64,000 nucleotides of DNA, from the NCBI GenBank assembly GCA_964289745.1, contig CAXYMM010000001.1:1488001-1552000 (forward strand). Reading direction: 5' to 3'. This document shows positions 27,940 to 37,206 of the stretch, piece after piece; within the stretch, counting starts at the first letter, position 1; each line of letters starts with the position of its first letter. This DNA comes from Ekhidna sp964289745 (GTDB lineage Bacteria; Bacteroidota; Bacteroidia; Cytophagales; Cyclobacteriaceae). Below the pieces are notes generated by a model. That model saw nothing but the letters and a program-made list of their open reading frames with translations, made no database searches and had not been told where the DNA came from. Made by a program: the position numbers and the translations under genes.

Positions 27940-30900
27940 ATGGCACTTACAGTTTACAAATCATCTGCGGGTTCAGGAAAAACATATACCTTGGCAAAGG
28001 AGTACCTAAAGCTTGCTCTAAAAGCACCAGATTATTATCAAAAAATACTGGCGGTAACTTTTACCAACCGTGCCGCCGAGGAAATGAAAGAGCGAGTGCT
28101 TGATTTTTTGATAGGAATCTCTCGAGGAAGACATGAGCTTATTGACGTTTTTTCTGATGAGTTAGAAAAGAGTGAGGATCAAATCATTCATTCTGCTAAG
28201 GCCTGCCTCTCTCACCTGCTTCATCATTACAGTTTGTTTAATATCACGACTATTGATACTTTTTTTCATCGTATCATTCGCTCATTTTCACGGGAAATCG
28301 GTTTGCAGGGAAGTTTTGGAATTGAATTAGACACCGATAAAGTAGCCGATTTTATAACCAGTAGTATTTACGAGGGGGTGGAGCATGATCATGATTTAAA
28401 AAATTGGTTGGTCGATTTTTCAATGAATGGACTGGCAGAAAGCAAGGGGTATGAAACCAAAAGCCAAGTAAGCAAGTTGGCAAAACAACTCTTTGAGGAG
28501 GAGTTTAAAAGACTTCCTCAAAATCAGTTTGCAAGCAAGGAAGCTAGGCGCAAAATCAAAAAATTAAAATCAACGCTATTTAAAACTAAGAATCTTTATG
28601 AAAATGAGCTAATAGCAATATCAAGAGCGTTTGATGAAGCAATGCTCAAAGCAGGTCTTTCCATCGATGAGCTGGTTTACAAAGCCTCTGGACCAGCAGG
28701 ATTCTTTTTGAAACTATCCAAAAAGGAGTTTGACAACCTCATTACAAAGCGCGTAGCGGCAGCACTGGAAGATCCAAGGGCTTGGACTTCAAAATCTGGT
28801 ATGAAAAAAGATCTGATTGTTCATCAGGCTGAGGTTGTTTTTATCCCACTAATGCATAAGGCTTTGAAATTTATGGAGGACAATGATGAGGAATATTATA
28901 CCGCCACCGCCTCGCTTAATCACCTCTTTACGCTTGGTCTTATAAGTGATTTGTCTCAAAGATTGATACAATACAAAAAGGAAGAAGAAACCATTATGAT
29001 TTCCGATCTTCCAGATTTTCTATCTCAAATAATCGACGATAGTAGTACTCCATTCATATATGAAAAGGTAGGTTCTTGGTACGACCATTTCTTGATTGAT
29101 GAGTTTCAAGATACTTCACAGTTTCAATGGAATAACTTCAAACCCCTATTGGAGGAAAGTTTGGCCAATGGAAATGAAAACATTATCGTGGGGGACGCTA
29201 AACAATCCATCTACGGATGGCGAGGTGGAGACTCCACTCTTTTGCTTAATCAGGTTTATGCAGACATTCCACAAACCCAATTTGATGATTCTAAAAACAT
29301 TAATTGGCGTAGTGCTCCAAACATCATTGCCTTTAATAATCAACTTTTTTCAGCGTTGCCACAAATTCTGGTAGATGAATTGGGGGAATTAATTTCTACA
29401 TCTGAAGCTGAAATGATCCTTAAAACATACGCTGGTGTATCCCAAAAAGTAGCAGACATTCACAAAGAAGAGCAAGGGCTTGTGCAATTGGAATTTTTGG
29501 AGGCCAATCAAAGAGAGTGGAAAGAGTTAGCCATGAATAAAACGATAGAATCCATCGAAACACTACTTGAAGAAGGTCATCAGCTTAATGATATGGCGAT
29601 CTTGGTTCGGACGAATAAAGAAGCGACTGAAATCGTTAACCATGTGTTAGAGCATCGGCGTGAACATCAAAGTAAGGTGGAGGTGATCTCCGCCGAAGGG
29701 ATGCTACTACAAAATGCCAATGTGGTACAGTTGCTTCTCTCTGCCTTTCATCATTTAATACAACCTGATGATATAAGCTTGAAAGTAGATTTGACGTACC
29801 GCTATCAAAAGCATGTAAAAACAGGCACTTTTGAGTTACATGAAGATTTTGCTTCACTCGCAAATGGAGGTTTGCCAGATAGCTTCACTAAATATAAACA
29901 ATACCTGCTTCACTTGCCTATTTTAGAGTTGGTTGAAGTGCTGATTAGAGTATTCGAACTAGACCAGTTAAAGGATGAATTTGCTTATCTCCAAGCCTTT
30001 CAGGATGCGGTGTTGGAATACAGTAAAAGTAATCGCTCGGATCTGCGCATGTTCATGGAATGGTGGGATGATGTAGGAGCACAACGTTCAGTACAGCTAA
30101 CAGGTGCCTTAAACGCAGTGGAGGTAATTACCTCGCATAAATCTAAAGGTCTTCAGTACCCCATTGTGTTTGTTCCATTTTGCAACTATTCCATGGATAG
30201 CCGTGCTAAACCAGTTTGGTATCCATCGCCATTTGAAGAAAATGAAATGTTACCAGTAGATTACAAATCTGAATTGGAGAAAACCCGATTTGTCCACGAT
30301 TATCAAAAGGATGTGGTGAAGTGGCATCTTGAGAGTCTAAATATCTTGTACGTAGCATTCACCAGAGCGGAACGTGGACTTTACGTTTTTTCTGAGAAAC
30401 CTTCCAATACCGATAAAGCCTACAGTACATCAAATAAACTTCTTTGGGCCTTTTTTGAACACTACCCAATTGACGGCTGGGATGAGACAAGCAAGGTCTA
30501 TAAAAACGGTAAATTAGAAGTGAAGATTAGAAAGAATAAGGATAAGGTAGTTTGTCTGCACCAGTACGCTTCATATAAGTGGAGCAATAAACTGCAGATT
30601 AGAAAAATGAGCCGTGCCTTTGATCCACAAAGAGAAGACCTTAGAGAAGAGGGAGTTTTGTTGCACCAGATACTATCGGAAATAATTCATTATAAAGATA
30701 CCGAGGAGTTACTTAATCGATATGAATGTAATATGAAAATAACCAAAGCAGACCGAAAGCGATTTCAAACCATCTTTCAAAATCTTTGGAAGGACGACCT
30801 GGTGAAATCGTGGTTCAATGGAGAAGGCGACGTTAAGACCGAGGTGGTTGTTTTACCAAAAGATGGAGAGACTAAACGTATGGATCGAGTAGTGATTGAT

Positions 30901-31056
30901 GGAACTAGGGCTACCGTGATTGACTTTAAAAGTGGGCAGCAAAAAACCAAAGACACTAAACAGTTAAAGGAATATGCAACGCTGCTTTCAGATATGGGCT
31001 ATATAGTAGACGGTTATTTATTGTATCTGATGAGCGGAGAGGTAAAGAAGGTTTAG
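27940..31056 (+). CDS. addA: AddA-like UvrD-family helicase-nuclease
   Basis: This is the helicase-nuclease subunit of an AddAB/RecBCD-like complex that processes double-strand breaks. Superfamily 1A motifs appear in order: Walker A SSAGSGKTYTLAKEYL (residues 8-23), Ia AVTFTNRAAEEMKERV, II FLIDEFQDTSQFQW (about 385), III VGDAKQSIYGWRGGD, IV NWRSAPNIIAFNN, V VITSHKSKGLQYPIVFVPF and VI LNILYVAFTRAERGLYVF. The C-terminal PD-(D/E)XK nuclease has DRVVIDGTRATVIDFKSGQQ. The length of 1,038 aa is usual for Bacteroidota. addB starts 64 bases downstream. The start at 27940 places the P-loop at the N-terminus as expected. Confidence 0.9.
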   Translation: MALTVYKSSAGSGKTYTLAKEYLKLALKAPDYYQKILAVTFTNRAAEEMKERVLDFLIGISRGRHELIDVFSDELEKSEDQIIHSAKACLSHLLHHYSLFNITTIDTFFHRIIRSFSREIGLQGSFGIELDTDKVADFITSSIYEGVEHDHDLKNWLVDFSMNGLAESKGYETKSQVSKLAKQLFEEEFKRLPQNQFASKEARRKIKKLKSTLFKTKNLYENELIAISRAFDEAMLKAGLSIDELVYKASGPAGFFLKLSKKEFDNLITKRVAAALEDPRAWTSKSGMKKDLIVHQAEVVFIPLMHKALKFMEDNDEEYYTATASLNHLFTLGLISDLSQRLIQYKKEEETIMISDLPDFLSQIIDDSSTPFIYEKVGSWYDHFLIDEFQDTSQFQWNNFKPLLEESLANGNENIIVGDAKQSIYGWRGGDSTLLLNQVYADIPQTQFDDSKNINWRSAPNIIAFNNQLFSALPQILVDELGELISTSEAEMILKTYAGVSQKVADIHKEEQGLVQLEFLEANQREWKELAMNKTIESIETLLEEGHQLNDMAILVRTNKEATEIVNHVLEHRREHQSKVEVISAEGMLLQNANVVQLLLSAFHHLIQPDDISLKVDLTYRYQKHVKTGTFELHEDFASLANGGLPDSFTKYKQYLLHLPILELVEVLIRVFELDQLKDEFAYLQAFQDAVLEYSKSNRSDLRMFMEWWDDVGAQRSVQLTGALNAVEVITSHKSKGLQYPIVFVPFCNYSMDSRAKPVWYPSPFEENEMLPVDYKSELEKTRFVHDYQKDVVKWHLESLNILYVAFTRAERGLYVFSEKPSNTDKAYSTSNKLLWAFFEHYPIDGWDETSKVYKNGKLEVKIRKNKDKVVCLHQYASYKWSNKLQIRKMSRAFDPQREDLREEGVLLHQILSEIIHYKDTEELLNRYECNMKITKADRKRFQTIFQNLWKDDLVKSWFNGEGDVKTEVVVLPKDGETKRMDRVVIDGTRATVIDFKSGQQKTKDTKQLKEYATLLSDMGYIVDGYLLYLMSGEVKKV

Positions 31057-31120
31057 GATTTCCAACACGTATGTACCAATTTTAAAATTCATATTTTCAG
31101 AGTTCGCTAAACTTATTTTC

Positions 31121-33988
31121 ATGTCTTTTATATCCGAAGTAGCAGATTTTTTATTGGATCACCATAGGGCTCATTTGGGTAGGTGCACGGTAGTTTTTCC
31201 AAACCAGCGATCAGGGCTATTTCTCAAAAAATCCCTTTCCAAAAAGGTGAATAAACCCGTTTGGTCACCTACAATTTTGAGCCTAGAGAACTTCCTTTTT
31301 TCGTTTTCCACAATCAATAAAGTAGATCCTCTCACGCTCATTTTTGAACTATATGGTAGTTTTAAAAGACATAATAAAAGCGATGAAAGCTTTGATTCTT
31401 TTTACTATTGGAGTGAGATGTTGCTTAAAGACTTTGAAGAGGTGGATCATTACCTGGTCGACCCAAAGCAACTTTTTACTTATGTAAAAGATGATCGTCA
31501 ACTAGCAGAGGATTTTTATTTTTTGGATGAAAAGCAAGAAGCCATTATTCAGAAATTTTGGCAAAAATTCCTACCCACATCGACTAAAACCCAAGAGCAG
31601 TTCGTAGAGACCTGGAAAATTTTGGAAGCGGTTTATTCCTCCTTCAAAACACGACTTCAAGAAAAAAACATTGGCTATACGTCACATATTTATCGAGAGC
31701 TGGCTAGTCGCATCGAAGATATTTCCATACCAGAGGATCGATATATCATTTTTGCAGGATTCAATGCACTCACCCCAGTCGAGGAGCAACTTATCAAGCA
31801 CTTTGTTATCAACTTTCAAGCGAAAATATTATGGGATATAGATGAGTACTATATAGCAAATGAAAATCAGGAAGCAGGGAGTTTTATGCGCCAATATGTA
31901 CAGGATTCAATATTCAGCAAAGGGTTTTCTAACCCACTACCTAAGCGAATAGAGCAGCCTAAAACCATTGAGGTAACGGGGGTTTCACTAGAGGCAGGAC
32001 AGGCAAAATTGGTGGGTGAAGAGATCAATAAATTATTGTCTAATGGAGCTCAAGAAGAGGAAATCGTGGTTGTATTGCCGCAAGAATACATGCTGTTTCC
32101 AGTCTTAAATGCGATACCCAATGTGGTGAAGAAATTAAACGTTACGATGGGGTATCCACTCAAGGAAACACCCCTTTTTGGATTGATGGAAGCCGCAATT
32201 GAGCTGCAAGAACATGCTAGTCTCTCACCCGAAAATGGTCTTTCTTTCTACCATAAGCCGGCTATCGATATATTGAGCCACCCTTATTTGTACAAAAAGG
32301 ATAAAAGCCCGATCGATAAGCTAATTAAAGACATTCGTAAAAAAAATCAGATACGCGTGTATCAGCATGATATCTTATCGTTAGAGTCCACATTGCTTAA
32401 TGTGCTTTTTAAAAAGCTAAACAGCCCAGAAGAGCTAATGGGTTACTTATTGGAAGTAATTATCGTATTAAAAGAGCAGGTCGTCGAGCGCTTTGGTCTG
32501 GAAAGAGAATATCTACACCACTTCACCCAAATGTTGTCTAGGCTGGATGAACTGTTTGGCAGGCATGATCCCATTGCAGACTTTAAGACGCTCAAAAGTT
32601 TACTCAAGAAAGCATCTCAATCCATAAAAATTCCTTTTAATGGAGAGCCAGTAAATGGTCTGCAAATCATGGGAACGCTGGAAACGCGTAACCTAGATTT
32701 TAAGTATGTATTAATGCTCAATATGAATGAGGATGTTTTTCCCGGGTCGCAGAAAGTGGGTTCTTTCATTCCTTACCGTATAAGAAAGGCATTTGCACTC
32801 TCCACTTTCGAAACACAGGACGCCATCTATGCCTATTTATTTTACCGCCTTTTTCATCGATCTGAAAAGCTTTCGTTTTATTACAATACCTATGCAAATT
32901 TCGGGTTAAGCGGGGAAGTCAGTCGGTTTATTCGGCAAATTTCATTAGAAAGCTCGTTGCATATCAACTGGCGAAAGCTCAGTAATGCGGTTCAGGTAAA
33001 AGAGAAAAAGGCTATTTCCATTCCAATGTCTCCTGCTATATGGGAAAGACTCAAAATTTATACTGACGCAGCCCCTCCCAAGGAGCGAAGAAGACTATCC
33101 GCCTCAGCTTTAAACATTTATTTCGATTGTAGCCTTAAATTTTATTTTAGGTATGTGTTGCGCCTTTTTTCAAGAGATGAGATGAGTGAGCAATTAGATG
33201 CACGTCATTTTGGAAATGCACTCCATAAAACCTTAGAGTACTTATATCGGGATACCATAAGTGAAAAAGGAAGCAGAGTTATTGATGAAAATGATTTTTT
33301 ACGTCTCGAAAATTCCATTGATGGAGCAATGGAAAAAGCCTTTAAGGAAGAGTTTGGTATGACGAGCAAGAAACGTTTTCAGTTCAAAGATCGAAATGTT
33401 GTAATGGCAGAAATTATCAAAAGGTTTGTAGAGCGGGTTATCAAAATGGATAAAGCCTATGCCCCCTTTAAAATAGTGAGCTTGGAAGACGAGGATAAGT
33501 ATGACCACTTAATGGAGATCAAGTCAGACAATAGAAAGTTCTTGGTAAAACTAGGGGCAGATATTGATCGTGTAGATATAAAAGATGGACAAGTACGAAT
33601 CATAGATTACAAAACGGGGCGAGACGACACCGAGATTGGAAACATGAAAAACCTGTTTAACCCACAAGTAAGCTCCAAATACAAGTCGGCCAGAAAGGCA
33701 GGCTTCCAAACCTTTTTTTATGCTTGGCTATATGCCAAAAAGTACGGAGTGAAGAATCCAATATCCGCAGGACTTCTAAACATTAAGCAGTTTTTTCAAC
33801 CAGACTTCGATTTTAGGATAAAAATAGAAGGCCGACCTGTAAAGGACGTGCGAAGTTACCTAACGCAGTTCGAGGCAGACTTGAAAGTTCTATTAGAAGA
33901 TATCTTCAGCAGCGACCAGTCATTTAAGCAAACAGAAGATAGAAAAATGTGTTCATTCTGTGATTTTAAGGGTATTTGCGAACGATAA
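31121..33988 (+). CDS. addB: AddB-like PD-(D/E)XK nuclease with Fe-S cysteines
   Basis: The 955-aa partner of AddA has a degenerate helicase fold (CTVVFPNQRSGLFLKKSL instead of a Walker A; IFAGFNALTPVEEQLIKHF; QIMGTLETRNLDFKYVLMLN) and a C-terminal PD-(D/E)XK nuclease (GNALHKTLEYLYRD; GADIDRVDIKDGQVRIIDYK, TG). Four cysteines in the AddB Fe-S pattern bracket the nuclease: one in YFDCSLKFYF (about residue 670) and MCSFCDFKGICER at the very end. This supports an iron-sulfur nuclease of AddB type rather than RecC. Chi recognition would be carried by this complex. It forms an operon with addA. Confidence 0.9.
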   Translation: MSFISEVADFLLDHHRAHLGRCTVVFPNQRSGLFLKKSLSKKVNKPVWSPTILSLENFLFSFSTINKVDPLTLIFELYGSFKRHNKSDESFDSFYYWSEMLLKDFEEVDHYLVDPKQLFTYVKDDRQLAEDFYFLDEKQEAIIQKFWQKFLPTSTKTQEQFVETWKILEAVYSSFKTRLQEKNIGYTSHIYRELASRIEDISIPEDRYIIFAGFNALTPVEEQLIKHFVINFQAKILWDIDEYYIANENQEAGSFMRQYVQDSIFSKGFSNPLPKRIEQPKTIEVTGVSLEAGQAKLVGEEINKLLSNGAQEEEIVVVLPQEYMLFPVLNAIPNVVKKLNVTMGYPLKETPLFGLMEAAIELQEHASLSPENGLSFYHKPAIDILSHPYLYKKDKSPIDKLIKDIRKKNQIRVYQHDILSLESTLLNVLFKKLNSPEELMGYLLEVIIVLKEQVVERFGLEREYLHHFTQMLSRLDELFGRHDPIADFKTLKSLLKKASQSIKIPFNGEPVNGLQIMGTLETRNLDFKYVLMLNMNEDVFPGSQKVGSFIPYRIRKAFALSTFETQDAIYAYLFYRLFHRSEKLSFYYNTYANFGLSGEVSRFIRQISLESSLHINWRKLSNAVQVKEKKAISIPMSPAIWERLKIYTDAAPPKERRRLSASALNIYFDCSLKFYFRYVLRLFSRDEMSEQLDARHFGNALHKTLEYLYRDTISEKGSRVIDENDFLRLENSIDGAMEKAFKEEFGMTSKKRFQFKDRNVVMAEIIKRFVERVIKMDKAYAPFKIVSLEDEDKYDHLMEIKSDNRKFLVKLGADIDRVDIKDGQVRIIDYKTGRDDTEIGNMKNLFNPQVSSKYKSARKAGFQTFFYAWLYAKKYGVKNPISAGLLNIKQFFQPDFDFRIKIEGRPVKDVRSYLTQFEADLKVLLEDIFSSDQSFKQTEDRKMCSFCDFKGICER

Positions 33989-34261
33989 GGGATGATACTT
34001 TAATTTAAAAGAATTGAGACACTCGTCCCATAGCTAGGTGGTCAGTTTATGATTAGAAGAAACAATACCAAGTCTTTCTCAGGATTTAAAACTCCGCTCC
34101 TCTCCGAAATTACCTCGCTCGCCTTTGTCCAATTCATCAACAAATTCCACTTTCAAAGACCCATTTATAATTTAAAAGTAGCTCTGAATGCATTCGCACT
34201 ACGGTTTAAAGTAATTTATTGTTTTTTGAAGCTTCAAAAAAACCATATTTTGTTAAATTTA
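33989..34261. other. Gene-free spacer upstream of lipoprotein copy 1
   Basis: Between addB and the promoter of lipoprotein copy 1 I see no credible gene; the 79-codon frame starting at 34049 has no recognisable content. The last stretch is AT-rich and is shared in part with the upstream DNA of copy 2. Confidence 0.45.
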
Positions 34262-34293
34262 TTTGCAAATACGATCCAATACCCTTAGTCTTG
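34262..34293 (+). promoter_or_regulatory. Promoter of phase-variable lipoprotein copy 1
   Basis: TTTG at 34262-34265, 20 bases, then TAGTCTTG at 34286-34293 (one mismatch to TAnnTTTG), 36 bases before the ATG. The -33 box sits in the palindrome ATTTGCAAAT (34261-34270). About 45 bases including both boxes and the GATCCAATACC spacer are almost identical to the promoter of copy 2. Confidence 0.7.
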
Positions 34294-34329
34294 TGTTTTA
34301 GTATATCGTATTATTAAATAAAAACCAAA

Positions 34330-35836
34330 ATGGAGAATTCAAACATAATAAATAAGGTAACGAAAAATTTTGAATTGATGAATAATCAAATCAAATCAAA
34401 TCAAATCAAATCAAATCAAATCAAATCAAATCAAATCAAATCAAATCAAATCCAAAACCTTTCTCCTCGCTACTCTTTGTACAGCCGCAGTCTTACTGAG
34501 TTGCAAGGGCGATGATCCAGTTGATCCTAACAATAAACCAGTAGATGATGCTAAAGTAGTCGCCGACTTTACCTTTACCCAAGGCGCAGCAGGGGCGGTA
34601 ACCTTCAAAAACACGTCTAAAAACGCCACCAGCTACGCTTGGGATTTTGGCGATGGAAACAAAGCCACAGACGAAAACCCCACTCATACCTACACGAAGG
34701 ACGGCACTTATACGGTAAAGCTCACCGCTACGAATAAAGACGGCTCGGCGGATAAAACCGCAACGGTAACCGTTGATGATATCATTTCCATCGCCATAGC
34801 GGATTTGACTCAATTAGTGCTGCCGAAAAACAGCCCTAACGGCGTGGTTATTTGGAAAATCGCGGCGACCTTAGCCAATTCGGAAGAAACGCCCGTTTAT
34901 TCGATCAAGAGTCAAAACCCAGCGGGTGTCCTTGGTTTAGACGGAAATAAAATGATGCTGGCCGACACAAGCGCAGCTGACTATGCGACCAATACAGAAC
35001 TCACAGGCGAAATTCAAGCGACAGTAGGGAGTGCAACGGCTGCGGCAGCGTTTACCATTTCCATAACGGACGGTGCGGGAATTTACATCCCCGATGCCCA
35101 ATTCAAAGCGGTATTACTCAAGAATACAGCCCTCAACACCGATGGCGATCAGGAAATTTCCGTAGCGGAAGCCCAAGTATATGCAGGAGTAATTAAAGCA
35201 ATTGAAAAAAACATTACAGACGCTACTGGCATTGAATATTTCACTAATGTTACTGTGCTTACTCTTTCTAGAAATGCCGCCTTAACCAAAATAGATGTTT
35301 CGAACAACACCGCACTTAAAGAGCTTAAATTACTTCAAAACACTTTAACCGACATCGATGTTTCTCAAAATACAGCACTTATTCGACTTTGGTTATACGA
35401 TAACCAATTAACAGCACTGGATGTCTCTAACAACGTTGCGCTAACTTCTTTACTCGTATACAATAACAATTTAACAGCACTCAATGTTTCTAACAACACA
35501 GCGCTTAATGAACTAAGTGTAAGTTCCAATAATTTAACAGCACTCAATGTTTCTAACAACACAGCGCTTGAAGATCTAAATGTAAGTTCCAATAATTTAA
35601 CAGTGCTGGATGTTTCTAAACTCACAGAGCTTTTTGTTTTTAAATCAAGTCGAAATGCATTAACTAAGGTTAACTTAGCGAATGGCAATAATGCTGCGCT
35701 CGCTCGTTTGAACTTACTCGAGAACCCTAATTTAACGTGTGTGCAAGTCGATGATCCCACAAATATTTCATCAGCGTGGGAGGGGAACTACGATAAAGAC
35801 AAAGTAACCTTTCAAAAAGAAGCGTGTAGCAATTAA
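34330..35836 (+). CDS. Phase-variable PKD/LRR surface lipoprotein, copy 1 (OFF register)
   Basis: The upstream ATG (34330; a second one at 34378, MNNQ) reads through a TCAAA tract. With 13 units it exits in the wrong frame and stops at 34513-34515 after 61 codons. The lipoprotein frame starts inside the tract and has no start codon of its own: KSKTFLLATLCTAAVLLSCK (lipobox LLSC), then PKD (WDFGDGN, HTYTKDGTYTVKLTAT), a cadherin-like segment, an EF-hand-type loop NTDGDQEISVAE, six 21-residue leucine-rich repeats and a Cys-containing cap (NPNLTCVQV, final EACSN). One more repeat unit would give one 503-aa protein. The residues after the lipid Cys (KGDD) resemble a Bacteroidota lipoprotein export signal, so surface display is inferred. 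Adhesion is a guess from LRR/PKD content. The TTG at 34805 is unlikely as a start because it skips the signal peptide. Confidence 0.75.
34386..34450 (+). repeat. Pentanucleotide tract (TCAAA)13 in the leader of copy 1
   Basis: Thirteen perfect TCAAA units follow ATGAATAA and precede TCCAAAACC. Fifteen bases encode NQIKS, and every frame of the tract gives a rotation of the same pentapeptide without stops. Counting from the ATG at 34378, 8 + 13x5 = 73 bases leaves remainder 1; remainder 0 (n = 2 mod 3) is needed for the lipoprotein frame. Confidence 0.95.
35282..35659 (+). repeat. Six tandem 63-bp leucine-rich repeat units, copy 1
   Basis: The units encode 21 residues on the pattern LTxLDVSxNTALxxLxxxxNx; two adjacent units share the segment LTALNVSNNTAL. 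DNA similarity between units makes expansion or loss by recombination plausible. Confidence 0.85.
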
Positions 35837-35997
35837 AAAAACGCATCACCGCCTAGGCTTCGTTTTGCTGGGTTTGGGCTAGGTGTTTTTCCTAAAACGG
35901 CGCAGCGATTGCTTTTGGAGCGTACAGAAAAGGGCGTTGGGTAGCTTGGGGAGTTCTTCAGCCCATTCCCGCTGGGTAGACCGTTTCGTTATTAAAC

Positions 35998-36249
35998 TTA
36001 TTTATAATCCGTTTCAAGAGGGTTACGCCTAGTGAAAGTTTGAGTTGGTAAAAGATAAGGCGAGGTAGACAATGCAGCACACCCTCTTCTATGAGTATCA
36101 CCTATATAAATATCGTTGCTACTATTTACGGGGAAAATGGTCATTTTAATATCAGCACTACTGGATGTATAAATGGTAATCAACGGTACTATTCCACCGC
36201 CTTTTTTACCACTCCAATAGCCTTTCTGGCTACAATATAAAGGGGTGGC
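35998..36249 (-). pseudogene. Possible GIY-YIG endonuclease remnant
   Basis: Immediately downstream of tRNA-Arg, the minus-strand frame reads TIYTSSSADIKMTIFPVNSS, then DIYIGDTHRRG and PTQTFTRRNPLETDY. This resembles the YILYS...YYIGxTxDLxxRLxxH...T...RPWELVY pattern of small GIY-YIG proteins, with a scrambled first half. No start codon or intact catalytic block is present. The assignment rests on short motifs and is tentative. Confidence 0.3.
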
Positions 36250-36251
36250 TG

Positions 36252-36325
36252 TGAACTCGGAGGGATTCGAACCCCCAATCTCCTGGGCCGTAACCAGGTG
36301 CATTATCCAGTTGTGCTACGAGTCC
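36252..36325 (-). tRNA. tRNA-Arg (anticodon ACG)
   Basis: A complete cloverleaf on the minus strand: acceptor GGACTCG/CGAGTTC, anticodon stem CCTGG/CCAGG around loop TTACGGC (anticodon ACG, read as ICG) and T-loop TTCGAAT. CCA is not encoded. It reads CGN arginine codons. Confidence 0.95.
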
Positions 36326-36384
36326 TTTTGGAAGCGTAAAACTAACAATTATGGTATAAAATTTTCGTTCCTCATTTAGGATTC

Positions 36385-36392
36385 TATCTTTG
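36385..36392 (+). promoter_or_regulatory. -7 promoter element upstream of the outer-membrane protein gene
   Basis: TATCTTTG matches TAnnTTTG. A TTTC lies 18 bases upstream (36363-36366) as a possible -33 box. The leader to the ATG at 36487 would be about 90 bases. Confidence 0.45.
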
Positions 36393-36486
36393 CGAAAATT
36401 TTGCTTTTAAGATCATTTAACGATCTCGCTTAGTTAATTACAAATAGGGAGTGCTTCTTTACTCACTTAATTTTTTGAAAAAACAC

Positions 36487-37206
36487 ATGAAATATTTAGT
36501 TGCCATCGCTTTGTCAGTTATTTTCTCCTCCTTATTTGCGCAGGAAAAATTGAACCGGCCCGATATTCCTGGTGAAGTGATGATTGATATTGGTCTTAAC
36601 TACCTCGACGATGAACCACCAACTATTGATCAGAAAGGGTGGAGGTCCAAGTCTATTGCGATTTACTACACAAAGATGCGTAAATTCAATTCTAACTTTG
36701 CATTAGTAGGCGGATTGGGGTTTGCGATGGAAAAACTCAGTTTAGGTGATACTACAACTTTGTTTAGTCACTATCAGGACGATACAGAAATACTGCCAGT
36801 AGCGATAAAACCACTCCCTGATACCGACCCAGCAGGGGTGCCCCTCTTATCCTACAGGAAAAATAGACTAGCTATGGTTTATTTGGAAGCACCTGTCGAA
36901 TTTAGGTTCTATCCCATGGGAACGGAAGAGGGTGAAGGGCCTTTCGTTAGTGTTGGAGGAATGCTAGGACTTAAGTTGGATTCAAAAACCAAATGGAAGT
37001 ACCTAAGGCAGGGTAGAAAAATCGTAGAGAAGAATTCGGGGAAATTTAATCTTAACTCTATCAGATATGGGGTTCAGATAAGGTTAGGGATTAAAGGTAT
37101 TCACCTTTTTTACAAGCAATATTTTCGTGATCTTTTCGAAAACACGGAAGGAATCGGGGTTAACCCACGAATGACTACCATCGGCATTAGCCTGACAGGC
37201 TTTTAA
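36487..37206 (+). CDS. Predicted outer-membrane beta-barrel protein
   Basis: I chose the ATG at 36487 because it gives a clean signal peptide (MKYLVAIALSVIFSSLFAQE, cleavage after FA-Q). An in-frame ATG 12 codons upstream (36451) would put LLYSLNFLKKH before it. The mature 220 residues alternate polar and aromatic residues, as in small outer-membrane barrels (SKSIAIYYTKM, LVGGLGFAMEKL, FVSVGGMLGLKL, YGVQIRLGIKGIHLFYKQYF), and end in aromatic F (GISLTGF), the usual BAM signal. The family is not recognised more precisely. Its stop overlaps the end of the convergent PAP2-like gene by 4 bases. Confidence 0.7.
   Translation: MKYLVAIALSVIFSSLFAQEKLNRPDIPGEVMIDIGLNYLDDEPPTIDQKGWRSKSIAIYYTKMRKFNSNFALVGGLGFAMEKLSLGDTTTLFSHYQDDTEILPVAIKPLPDTDPAGVPLLSYRKNRLAMVYLEAPVEFRFYPMGTEEGEGPFVSVGGMLGLKLDSKTKWKYLRQGRKIVEKNSGKFNLNSIRYGVQIRLGIKGIHLFYKQYFRDLFENTEGIGVNPRMTTIGISLTGF

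Noticed and set aside
34049..34288. 79-codon frame upstream of lipoprotein copy 1
   Set aside because: It runs across the promoter and has no recognisable content.
34386..34450. CRISPR-like or centromere-like array
   Set aside because: Units are 5 bp without spacers; this is a microsatellite inside a gene leader.
34493..34813. Minus-strand 106-codon frame (and its twin at 43971-44267 on the plus strand)
   Set aside because: Both are antisense shadows of the PKD/cadherin coding part; their similarity to each other only reflects the paralogous genes.
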